Source: Stagonosporopsis chrysanthemi
Taxonomy: Eukaryota > Ascomycota > Dothideomycetes > Pleosporales > Didymellaceae
Assembly (NCBI GenBank): GCA_022560025.1
Contig: JAFISE010000085.1
Span: forward strand, 62,981 to 126,980
Length of the DNA: 64,000 nucleotides
Direction: 5' to 3'
A program made the translations under genes and the position numbers. Below, piece after piece: positions 46,215 to 56,927 of the stretch. The notes beneath the pieces were generated by a model. That model was not told where the DNA came from and did no database searches. It was given only the letters and a program-made list of their open reading frames with translations. The first letter of the stretch is position 1. Every line of letters begins with the position of its first letter.

Positions 46215-49200
46215 TAGATTTGTAAGCTTATTATCGGGCTCTATGCCGAGAGACATGCAGAAATGCCACGTTTTTACCCAGTCAATCTAGTAAGGACTGC
46301 ATTCACCAGGCAATCCGTTCCGTCTTCCAATCTCTCAGAGTGCTAAACCAATTGCGATTGCGCAGTGAATTATTAGGGCGAATCCGGTGATCCGCGTATA
46401 AGGTATCATTCGATGATCTATCTAAGTGGTATTTGTCTTTAGCACATGTGATCACCGATCATGCTGGCTTTCTACAACAATTTTTAGCATCTTCCAAGCC
46501 GTTACACTGCTTCGGTCATCCTAGCCTTCGTCTCCTTTCTTGCGTATCTAAGCGTTGGGAGCCGCCACAGCGGCCCTGATCTGTTAGGCGGAAGCTTCCG
46601 GCCTCGGCCTCTGCTGCACGTGGAACGCCTGTGGCCCCTGCCTCTTCGGCCTCTCTAGTGCTAGCTTCCTCCATCTTTGCGCTGGAGCTTTTTTTCTCTG
46701 AGAAGTGTTAAGCTCTGCAAACGGATCAACCAGCGGCCCTGTTATGACCAACGGTGGTTCCCGTTCGAGTGGGGTGAGTACGGGTTTCGGCTTAACCTCT
46801 ACTGGTGGTGGGGGTTCCTCAAGTTGGTATGTATCGGGTCTTCTTACTCAGCGCTTTCCCGTACAAGCACTGGTTCGAGCTCTGTTTACGCTCTCGTGCG
46901 GTCGCTCCTCGACTCCTACTTTCTTCGCCTTCTTTTTGTCTCTCCACATCGCTAAAGGTTCCCAATTAGGGTCAGGGTTCTTAGCATTGTCCAACCCGAC
47001 TTCAAATTTCTTCTCATGCAAGCAACAACTACCTCTTCTTGAAGTAATCGTGTGAGCCTTACTGTAGACGTCTTCCGCAACATGACCTGTAACAAGTTTA
47101 TGCAGCATACCCCCACCTATAGCTCTAGTGAAGGCTGCAGTTGTGAAGAAACTTTGATCAAGCTCGAACTGCTGAACCTGTAGGTACTCGTGAACCAAGA
47201 CCGAATTCAAATTTCCAAAGCATTCAAAACTCAGCGAGAGTCTTGTGACTACCACTTGTTTCAAAACGCTCTTTCTCTTTTGCAAGCGTTTCCAGACGAT
47301 GTGATCTAACGTTGCAGGCAAGCATAAGGCTCAAAAAGATACACTTGCAAACGATGTGCCGGTAAAATTGAATCTTCTTCTGGTCATCGAGTGCTTGATA
47401 TGGACCTATGTAGAGGTATGAACAAATATACATCCCGTAACTATCCCTGTGTTCGAAGGGTAAATCGTCCAGTCGTCAAACATCTCGCCAAACGCAAGAG
47501 ATGTTTTGGCACCCAAAAGACAGCAATGTCTGCATCAATCTTGATTGCGACAGGGTCAGAGGCATGAGGATTGTAATTTGTTATTAGTTCCGGTTAACTG
47601 AAGTCTTGTAAAACTATACGACGTGATCGACGTGTAGCATTTCGTCTTTGACACTGTTATCGCGTGCAGTTCTACTGCGTCCACGCCCATTGTGGGGGTA
47701 GGATGGCTGCTTTATCGAAATCACCTGTTATAAGAACGGCTTGTTCGTTTGATCGATCCATGCTTATGAACGTCTGGTCTTGATCTGCCGTCTGACTTCT
47801 GACTTCCGACTTCTGACTTCTGACCTGGGTTTGATACTGATGGCACAGTATTCTCGTGATCATCCACCGGCTCCTCTTCGTGATGAAGATTACTGGTCAC
47901 TACCTCAAAAGTTTGCGAGATTTGTATGGCTTGTTCAAGCACTGTCAAGGTCATGTTGTCTTCGATCGTTTTGACTATCTTGTACTTGGCATAGGTGCGT
48001 ATGCTTCCTCAAGCCTGAGAAGAAGTCTCAGTTCGCTGCCAACCACAATCTAGGTGAAAATACCGGAGCAAGGACTTACACATGAAGCAGTAGCCCAAAT
48101 TGACACAGGTGGAGCAGCGGAAAAGTGGTTCAAAAACTGTCTGGGTCCTGTCAGACCGATTTCAAGCCTACTAGGCAAGTATACACAGACAAAGAAGCAC
48201 CCGCCACCCAGAAAATGAGGCTGAAATTCGCCTGTGATGTCTGCATGAAAGTTGAAGAAGCTAAGCGCCGCTTAGTACGGTCCTCTCACGACTCCCATCA
48301 TCATTCTATTTCTGAAGTAAATACCGGCAGCAGGAAGGGAGCTGTGTAAGTCCTGCTTTCCCAAACTTTGTTGACCAGCTTTGCAACAGTACTAGCATAT
48401 CTAATCCTGCAAGCGGAATGGAATGGCAGCCATCCTGTTGATTGGCAGGGAGGCGGTTCTATTGTATCAAACGCCGCAATCGAGATGTCTGGGAACCATG
48501 CATTTGACGATAAACCGACTAATTGTCCTCTTTGCCATCCACCACCTGATATTTGAGAGTGTGTCTGAGCAGATTCGCATGTATTTGCATGCTCACCTCT
48601 TGCCGCACACTGAAGAGATTTGCCGTTCTGATCCTCCCATAGAAGTAGTTGCACACGACACTGCTCTGTAGCAAAGCGTAGGTATTTTGTACCAGCTCTC
48701 AAATCGACCGTGTTCGCAATGGAAGCGTCAGTCATAACTGCTCGCGCAAATTGCGCCCGCTTGCGTAGTGCCACAACAAGGAGGGTGGCGCTACTGAGCG
48801 TGTGGGAACGCCTAAGCACAAGCGATTTTAGACCTTTACCGTGCTTTGTCCCGTGCCGTCTCTGCGTCCTCATGCGTGTCCTGCTTGATCAGAGCTGAAA
48901 CAAAATTGGTGGTGCTAACAATTATATCCGAACGTTATGGGTTCGACAATTGCTCTTTCTTTGTTAGCACTCGTCCATGTATTGCTTTTACCTCCTCGTG
49001 TTGGCCTTGTCGAGATGGCATTAGACCAAGGCCACTGGTGCTCGTAAGATACCCAAGGATTTCCCACCCAAATATCGGCTTCACTCAATCTTCTGCTTGT
49101 CTTTGTATTGTCTCTGCCACCTCACGTTTGTCCGGGCCTACGGTACAATGTCAGGCACAAAGATACTGCAGGTCTCGTGTGGTGGGGTTGTCTTACCCGA

Positions 49201-49723
49201 GCATTTGTCCCTCTGTCGCCACTGCAACATTTCAAAGCTGGAGGGGACTCCAATGCGCAAGAACATTCTGACGCTGATACTGGAGCAGTACAACCTGCTC
49301 AAGCACTCAGCCCGCTCTGGCTCACTTTCCGCGACCCATTAAAGGCGGGGGCACCGCCTATACACTGTGAGTACTCCTTATGCAGATACCCCTGTAGACG
49401 AAGCGCGCGAACTTGTCACATGGCCCCAAAGAAGACATTCTCATCATTTTCTCAGTGTGGGGATTATGAGTTAGAAGCAGGTTTTATATCGCATCTCACT
49501 CATCTAGTATAGGCAGGCCGTGACTCAGATAAAGGCCATTTCAATGAAGGGCCGAGCTGAGTTGTGGTGGTAAGTGTAACACAAAGTCTGCTATTGACTT
49601 ATCTACTCAGGGCTTGGAATGATCCCAGTCTAGACCAGTCTATTAAGTATACAGGCATGGCACGAGGAAAACGATATCAAGACTCCAAAAACTTCGAGAT
49701 AGGTTCCGCCACGTTGACCAAGA
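46215..49723. other. Relic-rich gene-poor stretch
   Basis: 3.5 kb without an intact gene. On the minus strand at about 46700-47440, several frames in succession read like one broken protein (WEPLAMWRDKKKAKKVG, then in another frame VEVKPKPVLTPLE), but I cannot name the family. The part at 47700-49600 has frequent stops in all frames and short protein-like pieces on the plus strand. It may be old transposon or gene debris. Confidence 0.4.
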
Positions 49724-50748
49724 TCACACGGGGCCTTTGGGCTTGAGGTTACCGCTATGCTCATGTGCCGGTTGATGCTGAAACATGAATTGTCTGGCGG
49801 CTTCCTATTACGATAATGTTAGAGAATGACAGGGCGCAAGGGAATAATCTGCGAATGATCTTACGAAATTCTTGCAATTGTGGTGCGTTGTCCCCATCCC
49901 AATGATATGCACACGAAGATCTGCACTGGGCCCTTCTAGTGTAATATCTCCCGCGCATTGGATACCTTGTCGGAGATAGTCAAAGCAATGACCTGTATGG
50001 CCCTTTACCCTTGCATAGAGCTCGCTAACCTCCTCTCCAGCACTCGGCTTATGATAATCAGAAGCATTATACTCTCCCATCAACAACTTGTAGAAGACAT
50101 CTCTGATACTGATCTTTAGCTGCATTAGCTTGGCGTTATAATGCACAGTCGACGCTTGACCATTCCTCTCAGGGGACTTACTAGACAGTGCAGCTGGTGA
50201 AACATGCTGACGCCGTAGTTTTGTTGATCAGGGCCGCTCGGTGCACCCGGCTCGATATCGTATTGCTGAGGGTTCTCGATAACTACCTTACCATGTAGAT
50301 CTAGCATTGTTAGGGTTTCCCGTTCGAAAGAAGTTCTTCGTATACCATGCCTCTCACCTCCTCGGCCCGGTATCAAGGCATGCCATGCTGCGTCGGTGAC
50401 ATTCGATGGGGGGTCGATGAATATCTGATGCCAGTTGAATCGGACAGATTCCGTTGGTACTAAAAGTGACTTAGCACGATAATTCCCTAACGTTTATACT
50501 AGATCTGACTTACAGACGACTAGCTGCGATGTGTCCTTCCCAGGGGTGTCGCTCGACCTGGAGATGTATATCGATGCCAATAGTGTTTCAGCCAGCATTC
50601 CGAGGAAGAATACACCAAGTAACGAAAGAACGTATCTGTTCCAGAGTGGCTTTCGATTGTGCTCTATTGAGACTGATGGACTTTCGCAGTCCTCATCTTT
50701 ACTTATTACTGGCTCGTAGCTCCTCCAGCTTCTCATGGTATGAAGCAT
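49724..50748 (-). CDS. UstYa-like (DUF3328) putative peptide-modifying oxidase
   Basis: 263 residues from five exons: 50748-50514, 50459-50358, 50300-50182, 50119-49865 and 49804-49724. All four introns are 53-62 bases with GT-AG ends (several gtaagt donors, one branch ctaac), and every junction keeps frame to a TGA. One membrane helix lies near residues 38-62 after a short cytosolic N-terminus. Then come WHQIFIDPPSNVTDAAW and LIPGRG, and the two HXXHC motifs that define UstYa proteins: HQLHC at about 147 and HTGHC at about 193, the second followed by FDYLRQ. The tail reads HHNCKNFEAARQF. Known members act in the secretory pathway on ribosomally made peptides (ustiloxin, cyclochlorotine and victorin types) or in other secondary-metabolite clusters. 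It is divergent from the cysteine-rich peptide gene 1.1 kb away. Start uncertain between 50748 and 50736. Confidence 0.92.
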
Positions 50749-51887
50749 GTCAAGAAATAGAAGTGTTTCTTGAGCAGAATCGATCCTTGGGTTTGTCTGT
50801 TTCCCGTTAGGTCTCCCCAGTGTCGTGAAGAGGGAGTGTGGGAAAGTCAGCGCAAAATGGGAATCTGCTTGGAGATGAATGCGCTGCATGTACGTTTCAC
50901 AATTTGTGATATTTGTTCCCAATTCTCAATAGCCTATTACATGACCCGTTTTGCCAATATTCAGTACCAAGCACAAATCGGCTACTGCTTCTCTGACGTG
51001 GCATTACACTTGATCTGCTCTTCTTTACCTGTTCCGGCGGCATCAATTTATTGAAGATGAGCGACCTTCCGAGATTGAGACGGGCACGTCGTTCAGCATG
51101 CCCGCGTCCCCATCCAGTGCATAAGGAGTTAACAGAATAGTTGGCTTCCGGCAACAACACCAGCGAGAGTCTATCTGCGTACTCCTTCGTTACCTACACC
51201 GCCTCCACAGCTTACGTAAGGATTTGAGTTTGATCGGTTTCCTTCGTAGGCCGACTATCCTAACATATTGGGTGAATTTACGACCAATAATAATTCGAAT
51301 ATGATTATGTGGCCGCGGGCCGCAACTCCCACGGCCTCTCGCTGTGTGTAAGATGCATCCTTTGCCAAGACTTGTCCTTCCTCTTGGAACACAAGCCGGC
51401 TAAACAGGTGCCGCAAATTAGCGAATTGTCTACGCCTCGTATGCAACTTACGAATCCAACCTGTGATCTTTGAATGATTTTACTTGCAAGCTAAACTGAA
51501 GTAGTAGCGATTCATTGAGCATAACTAGCAGTCGTGTAAGGCCCCCACGGGTCAGCAAAGTATCGGCCCGGCTCATGTGCTCAGCGTTCCTTGAAAAAGA
51601 TCTATTGGAGCAACTTGGTCCCCCGCAATCAAATGTCATATTGGAAGGATTGCATTGTGCATGATTTGCTCAGTCCCGATCATCTCATGAGGGGTGCACA
51701 CTAGCTCTGTGTGATTATGTCCAACGAGTTCCAATCTGTATCACCAAAAAATCTGAAGCAGTTTGAGGGTTTAAAAACCCAAGAGTGTCACGACAGTGAG
51801 AAAGAGTAAGCACAAGCACAATCACCATCCGACCACTATCGCTGTCTCATCTACTAGAGGATCTTTCAAGTCTGTTTCTCAACGGAA
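50749..51887. promoter_or_regulatory. Divergent spacer between the UstYa-like gene and the peptide gene
   Basis: Holds both promoters. An inverted-repeat TATA-like element (gggttt-aa-aaaccc) at 51767-51780 lies 108 bases before the peptide start. On the minus strand at about 51640-51255 two frames in succession read like one broken protein (RADTLLTRGGLTRLL, then RHLFSRLVFQEEGQVL). They may be a decayed gene of unknown family; no intron of plausible length joins them. Confidence 0.45.
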
Positions 51888-52199
51888 ATGCATTTCTCCA
51901 CCTTTATTGTTTGGACTCTTACTACGTGCGTGTTCGCCAGTCCTGCGCCACAGCCTGCCACGGTCGAAGAATTGAATGTCCTTGCGCAGACCATTCATAA
52001 TGGAGGTCCAGTCCCCGAAGGCGTGCAAATCCTCGATGAACGCGGTATGAGTCCCGCAAACCCCCTTATCAAACGCCAGTACGGGTTGTACTGTGGTGGA
52101 AAGTGCGATGGCAAGTGCTGCTGTACTTTCTGCAGCGGCTGGTTTTGCAGCATTACTTGTGGCGTCTTGGCTGGATGTGCGAACGATGATATTTGTTGA
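51888..52199 (+). CDS. Small secreted cysteine-rich peptide with Kex2-type propeptide
   Basis: 103 residues, one exon. A signal peptide of about 17-20 residues (ending FASPA) is followed by a pro-region without cysteine after it, ending in Lys62-Arg63, a Kex2 site. The predicted mature peptide is residues 64-103: 40 residues with ten cysteines at 69, 73, 77, 78, 79, 82, 87, 91, 97 and 103, rich in Gly, with a CCC triplet. The only other cysteine is in the signal peptide. The size, prepro structure and even number of cysteines resemble secreted antimicrobial or effector peptides of fungi. The cysteine spacing is not one I can assign to a defensin or other named fold. It sits in gene-poor accessory DNA, divergent from a UstYa-like oxidase. 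Function unknown; export and disulphide bonding are inferred. Confidence 0.85.
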   Translation: MHFSTFIVWTLTTCVFASPAPQPATVEELNVLAQTIHNGGPVPEGVQILDERGMSPANPLIKRQYGLYCGGKCDGKCCCTFCSGWFCSITCGVLAGCANDDIC

Positions 52200-52741
52200 T
52201 TGTACCGATGACGATAGGTATTAAGGTATTGTTTTAACGGCTAATCACCTCTGCTTGCTTAGACGCTAACCAGTGTAGCAGACATTGAAACCGGAGAACT
52301 CCTATTTCTACTTGCTATAACTACTGAGTATCATAACTACCATCTATATAGCAAGAGAGAATCAAATAGTTCTGTGTAATCTAGATATCTAGAAACTAGA
52401 TATCAAGTTTTTGCCTAACATGTGCAAGAATCGTTCGACTAAAACAGAAACATAGGTGCCCGACACGACCCAGGAAGAGCGACCGCCATGAATAGGCAGC
52501 TAGCGCCAGGCCACCACAAAACAGGCTGTAACGCTTCGTCCATAAACAAGACACAAGGAAAGTCGAGGGTCACTACTCCCCAACATGACAAGGTAAATGT
52601 ATTTCGAAGGTTCACTACGCCTTAAAATCTTTGCCACGATCGAACGTGGCTCCTAAGGGTTCGCCGGGCTCTCAAGAAGGGGCCGCGCAGAAGTAAGGAC
52701 ACGGACTGCGCAAGCCATCGTTGATCGGGAAGCATCGGTCG
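52200..52741. other. Intergenic between convergent genes
   Basis: 540 AT-rich bases holding the 3' UTRs of the peptide gene and the retropepsin-like gene. A short inverted repeat (tagatatctagaaactagatatc) lies near 52381-52403. No gene. Confidence 0.45.
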
Positions 52742-54067
52742 CTAGGTCTGACGTCGACCCCATCTGAAGCGCAGACGTCTTGAGGTCGGCTTCCGCTTGC
52801 CATTTGCCGTCAAGAAGTCTGGCGGGACAACATTCGCGGCGTTCGCGCCTGTCATGGGCTGGATCGGGTCCCACTGTGAGCGACGTGCCTCCACCGCAAT
52901 TCGCGCGTCTTCCTGCTCTACACCACGGAGACTAGCGATCCAGTCGTCCTCGTTGCCCCGGCGGACAATTTCATATTGGTCGTGGTATGCGCGGCCATCG
53001 AGTCCTTCGTTGACATAGGAACAGTCGATGTCTATCACGAAGGATCCGGACTCATCCTCGTCATCATCGACGAGATGACAAGCGTACTCTGCGAATGCGT
53101 TCGTTTCATCGTCCATAAGGAAGTCCTGACTCAGGATGATATTGGCTGGGGCGTCTTTCAGGACATGGAAGTCCAGCAAATGTTGCTCGCCATCGGCGTC
53201 ATCGCCGTACTGCCATGTCACATCGTGGACCATACCAGATGTCATCGCTGTTGTGCCGTTGGCGTAACGGACCGTGGTTCGATGTTGTCGACCGCTCTGC
53301 ACGAGAAAGCCCTGCGAACGTGCAAAATCCTCATCCATAATCATGACACTTGCACCTGTATCCGCAAGAGCGTACTGCAGCTGGTTGTTAAATAGCCCTC
53401 GGAATGTCGGGACAGAGCCTCCAAGGTAGCAGAACTTATTCTTGAAGCCAGCGACCGCACGCTTGACTATGCGTGCGGTGTAGCGGGTAAGAGTCTCTGT
53501 CAGCATCAGGAACTTGTACCCAAGTATGACTTGATGTTCACAATTTGGTAGCAGATGGAACACCTCTTTGTGTTCTTTGTTTTCTTTTAGGAATTGGAAT
53601 TGTGCCTCCACGGTCCCGGTTGTAGTGACCACTTTGCCGTCACCCATCTTGATCTGCTTCGTTTTGCTGCGGTCGATGACCAGCCCTTCCTGCCTCATGG
53701 CAAACATTTCATCCATGAAGTTGAGTCTCGCTCCGGTATCTGGCAAGGCATCAACTTCCAGATTACCCGCAAGAAAACCGGGGATTCTCCTCGACGTTCG
53801 AGTCGCCGGCGCTTTGCTGACCCGGCGGATGGCGGCCTGGACCTGTCTCAGCGACTCCTCTGCCGAGGGGCGACTGGAGACATCTAGCCCCCTAGCCTTT
53901 ATAAGGACCTCGTATTTGAGGGGCTTGTCTTTGAGCTTATTGAGAACACTGGCACGGCCTGGGATGAACAGATCATTTGCTCCTCCAGCTAGACGTTTTC
54001 TGACGCTATCTTCGGCACTGTCGATTTCATCGAGCTGTTTTTCAAGGTCTCTGAGCTCGTCCTGCAT
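52742..54067 (-). CDS. Protein with two tandem retropepsin-like aspartic protease domains
   Basis: 441 residues in one exon. A coiled-coil-like acidic N-terminus (residues 1-80) is followed by two units with the retropepsin active-site signature: ALPDTGARLNFMDE (Asp110) and ALADTGASVMIMDE (Asp236), 126 residues apart. Each unit has a later hydrophobic motif, VILGYKFLM in the first and IILSQDFLM in the second, where Gly is replaced by Ser. Retropepsins normally work as dimers of one such unit, so two units in one chain could form a single-chain enzyme. No reverse transcriptase, integrase or LTR is adjacent, so it may be a domesticated or host-gene family rather than a live transposon. The ATG at 54067 is at the very start of the coiled coil; an upstream exon cannot be excluded. 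Confidence 0.75.
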   Translation of the reverse strand: MQDELRDLEKQLDEIDSAEDSVRKRLAGGANDLFIPGRASVLNKLKDKPLKYEVLIKARGLDVSSRPSAEESLRQVQAAIRRVSKAPATRTSRRIPGFLAGNLEVDALPDTGARLNFMDEMFAMRQEGLVIDRSKTKQIKMGDGKVVTTTGTVEAQFQFLKENKEHKEVFHLLPNCEHQVILGYKFLMLTETLTRYTARIVKRAVAGFKNKFCYLGGSVPTFRGLFNNQLQYALADTGASVMIMDEDFARSQGFLVQSGRQHRTTVRYANGTTAMTSGMVHDVTWQYGDDADGEQHLLDFHVLKDAPANIILSQDFLMDDETNAFAEYACHLVDDDEDESGSFVIDIDCSYVNEGLDGRAYHDQYEIVRRGNEDDWIASLRGVEQEDARIAVEARRSQWDPIQPMTGANAANVVPPDFLTANGKRKPTSRRLRFRWGRRQT

Positions 54068-55155
54068 TTCAAGTCAAATGAATGATATATGCTGAATGAG
54101 GATTCACTCGACCGAAACGGCGCAAGAAGGTACCCTATCGAATCGGCTAGAGGCATCGTACTAACATCCTGGGCTTCTAGAGCGGCTGCGAGTAAGTGTC
54201 AGCGCCTCCCATCCTTACTGCGGAGATACCCAGCTGTGACCTACAAGACTCGCGACACTGTTCAACATTTGCCTGTAGACCACTGCCGTCTGCTTCTTAT
54301 CAGTTGTGGTCTAAACAGGGCACACACATGATATGCCTACTATTAGTTGGCACAGCATCTTCTGGCGTTGTCGACGTTGTCATTGCTGTCATCCTGAGTG
54401 TCGCGTTCGACAACCCTCTGCTTGAGTGGCCTGCTTTCTGCTCACGAACAATGACCGCGCAGGTATCTGACTGCAAGTGTGGTACGTGAGGAGGTTAAGA
54501 GGTCGCATAGAATTTTGGGTAGAATCGCGTGGGGCTGAGTTCGTATTTTCGGTCAGCTTGGTCCTTTATGCAAGCCATGAGGCTGTGCGTCGACTAACAC
54601 GCCCACCTTCATGCTTCATTGGTCGCCTCACTACACGATCGACCACCAATGATCCCTTGGAACACATTCTGATGTAACCGCTTGCTAGTTATGCGCAGTC
54701 TAAAACCTTAGCAGTCCGAAAGCTGCCTTCTTGACTGATCAGGCAATACGACGAAGGAGCTGAAGGACACTGTACTGTGAGGCTTTCGGTCTCTCGAAAA
54801 TGTCCAATTGGAGTTGAAGTTCACCGCCATCGTTTACAGCCGCGGTCTCACCATCGTAAACGGAAACGGCAATCTTATTGTCCTTTCATCGAGCGGCATG
54901 CTGCATGTTCTTGGGCTATCGCGGCTCCGTTGTGGCTGTCATAGCGTTGACCGCACCAATATATACCGGTTCTGGTAGTAACGCGTTTTCGCATTGCATT
55001 TGCATGGAGGTCGGCCAGTGTTTGGCAGGGGGTTCGGGTGGCGAGGCGCTGAGCCACACACAGGCCTCCAAGCTTACAGCCTGCTCACCCTGTTCAGGCC
55101 TCGCGACAACCTCAAGTCTTTTTTCATTATCGCAGAACCCATCGCAAACCCCAAT
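54068..55155. other. Intergenic, no gene seen
   Basis: 1.1 kb between divergent genes. A plus-strand frame that enters the DUF6594 gene extends it upstream to 54994, but has no better start than 55156. Confidence 0.45.
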
Positions 55156-56091
55156 ATGACAGGTATTCCGATGCACGTAGAGAAAGGACATGGTCGCGAT
55201 GGATATCCAGCGTTGGCAGAGTGGATAAGCCGCGATCCAGATGATGAAACCTTCGTCTTCCGCGGCTTCAAGCGCCTTGCGGCCAGGAACATACCGCACA
55301 AACAAGCCCGATTGATTGCATTTGAAAAAGAGCTGGATGAACTTGACGACGTGGCTTGGTTAAGTAAAGATCCTGAGGTCCAACAATCCTCAAGGCGCTG
55401 GGAGACGCTTACGCAGAACGCCGCATGTAAGCAGCGTGTAGACAAGCTGGGTTAGCTGGACGTTTTGCTCAAAGATTACTGTAAGTCCTTCGAAGACCTG
55501 TGGCATCTGGAACACGGACTTACGCGCTCAGATGGTACCTTGATGCAACAGAGCCAGATAGCTGTAATGCCTCAGCCAAGATCTCGGAGCGAGACCAAAA
55601 AACCTTCAAGCCTCATTGCAGGACAAGCAAGGTTGTTCTTAGCCGACGAAGACGATCTTGTCGCGCTTGCCAAATCTGCCGAGGGGGACCATCTCTCGAG
55701 GTTTCTGCAAGACCACTGGCTCCTCAGACATCGCCGGACATCTGATGCCTACGACCGAACGACTGTATTCAGGAACTCGCAAATTGTCCGGACTGTGACT
55801 GCCTTGGATCTGCTTCTTACTGCAGTTCTTTTGATCGGCGCAATCGTCAATCTATACCTCGTTGCCAGACCATCCGCAAAATTGGGACTTGTATCAATGT
55901 ACACGGTCCTGTTCGCATCGAGCGTAGCGATTTGCACGAACGCAAGACGAGCAGAGGTATTCGCGGCTACAGCAGCATACGCAGCGGTTCTTGTTGTCTT
56001 CGTCAGCGGCGACTTAGGAGGTACTAGACTGGAGCAGTGCTTTAAGCAGCTCAAGAATGGCATAATGCGTAGCGCAGTATGTCCAAGCTAA
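55156..56091 (+). pseudogene. DUF6594-family membrane protein with one premature stop
   Basis: Exons 55156-55480 and 55532-56091 (intron gtaagt...ctcag, 51 bases) encode 294 codons with a single in-frame TAG at 55453-55455. Before it is the family opening YPALAEWISRDPDDETFVFR and FKRLAARNIPHKQARLIAFE. After it come LLKDY, spliced to YGTLMQQSQIAVM, and three C-terminal hydrophobic helices (IVRTVTALDLLLTAVLLIG, LGLVSMYTVLFASSVAI and AEVFAATAAYAAVLVVFVSG). This is the usual layout of these fungal proteins of unknown function. TAG could come from CAG by a single C-to-T change. Everything else is intact, so the loss is recent, or the stop is a sequencing error or is polymorphic. Confidence 0.82.
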
Positions 56092-56927
56092 CGTCTGCTA
56101 CGTTGTATTGCAGGCAATAGATACAATCAGGCAAAGTACAGTACCTAGTTACAGCATAGAGACGTTTAGTCGATGTATACTCTTTCTACTAGTGTTTCTT
56201 ACTAAGATAGAGGCTGGCAGATAGGGTTGCCAAGAATTTTCTTTAAGTCTAGGTAATACAACGGTGATTTTGGCTTTGTTGTAAGGAACGTGGTATGCAT
56301 GGGCCAACTCTGGCAGATACCAACCAGTGGGCCTGTCGAGACTGCCTAGCTTGTACTGGCATGTAAGGACGAAGAAAATCTTGGGGGCCATGGCTGTTAA
56401 GGTGTCAGGAGGATTGTTTTAGAGTGCGGGAGGAATCTGTGACTGAAATTCCTTCAGCAGAAATCGCGCGTACGTTGTAGTGTACAACTACTTTTGCAGA
56501 ATAATATTTTTGCGGGGGGGGGTCTGTTCACCAACCCCTACTCTACAGTCACATGAAAAAAGTTTCTTCCACTAAGTTAGGCCCGAAGACTTCATGTACC
56601 ATGTAACGGTACAATTCTTCTGCAATTAGTCCGTCCTGATGCCTCCACTTAACACATGATTGGCAAAGGTGCAATTGGATTTTTGCACTATGTTAGCCTG
56701 TACGTGCGCTTCCGTATTCGCTGCATTGCTGAAGAATTCTTCTTGATCGTTAAGCTGACCATGACCATTGGTAATCTAGCCGTTTACAATCGATTGTCAC
56801 TCAGTACTACTTATATGAACTGAGAATGGCCTGTATTCGTCGTTGTCATTACAAACGGCCATCAGTCTTACAAGAGCTTTCAGAAAACCCAAAACCACAC
56901 TGATACTTGACTCTATATAACAGCACA
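56092..56927. other. AT-rich intergenic
   Basis: About 0.8 kb. A G-run (gggggggg) is at about 56513-56521. The right end is the promoter side of the SnoaL-like gene, with a TATA-like ctatataa at 56912-56919, about ten bases before its start codon. No gene. Confidence 0.45.

Noticed and set aside
51888..52199. Calling the cysteine-rich peptide a classical defensin
   Set aside because: The cysteine spacing, with a CCC triplet and ten cysteines, does not fit the six- or eight-cysteine pattern I know for cysteine-stabilised alpha-beta defensins.
52742..54067. Calling the tandem retropepsin gene a Gypsy element
   Set aside because: No reverse transcriptase, RNase H, integrase or LTR was found on either side, and the frame is complete without them.
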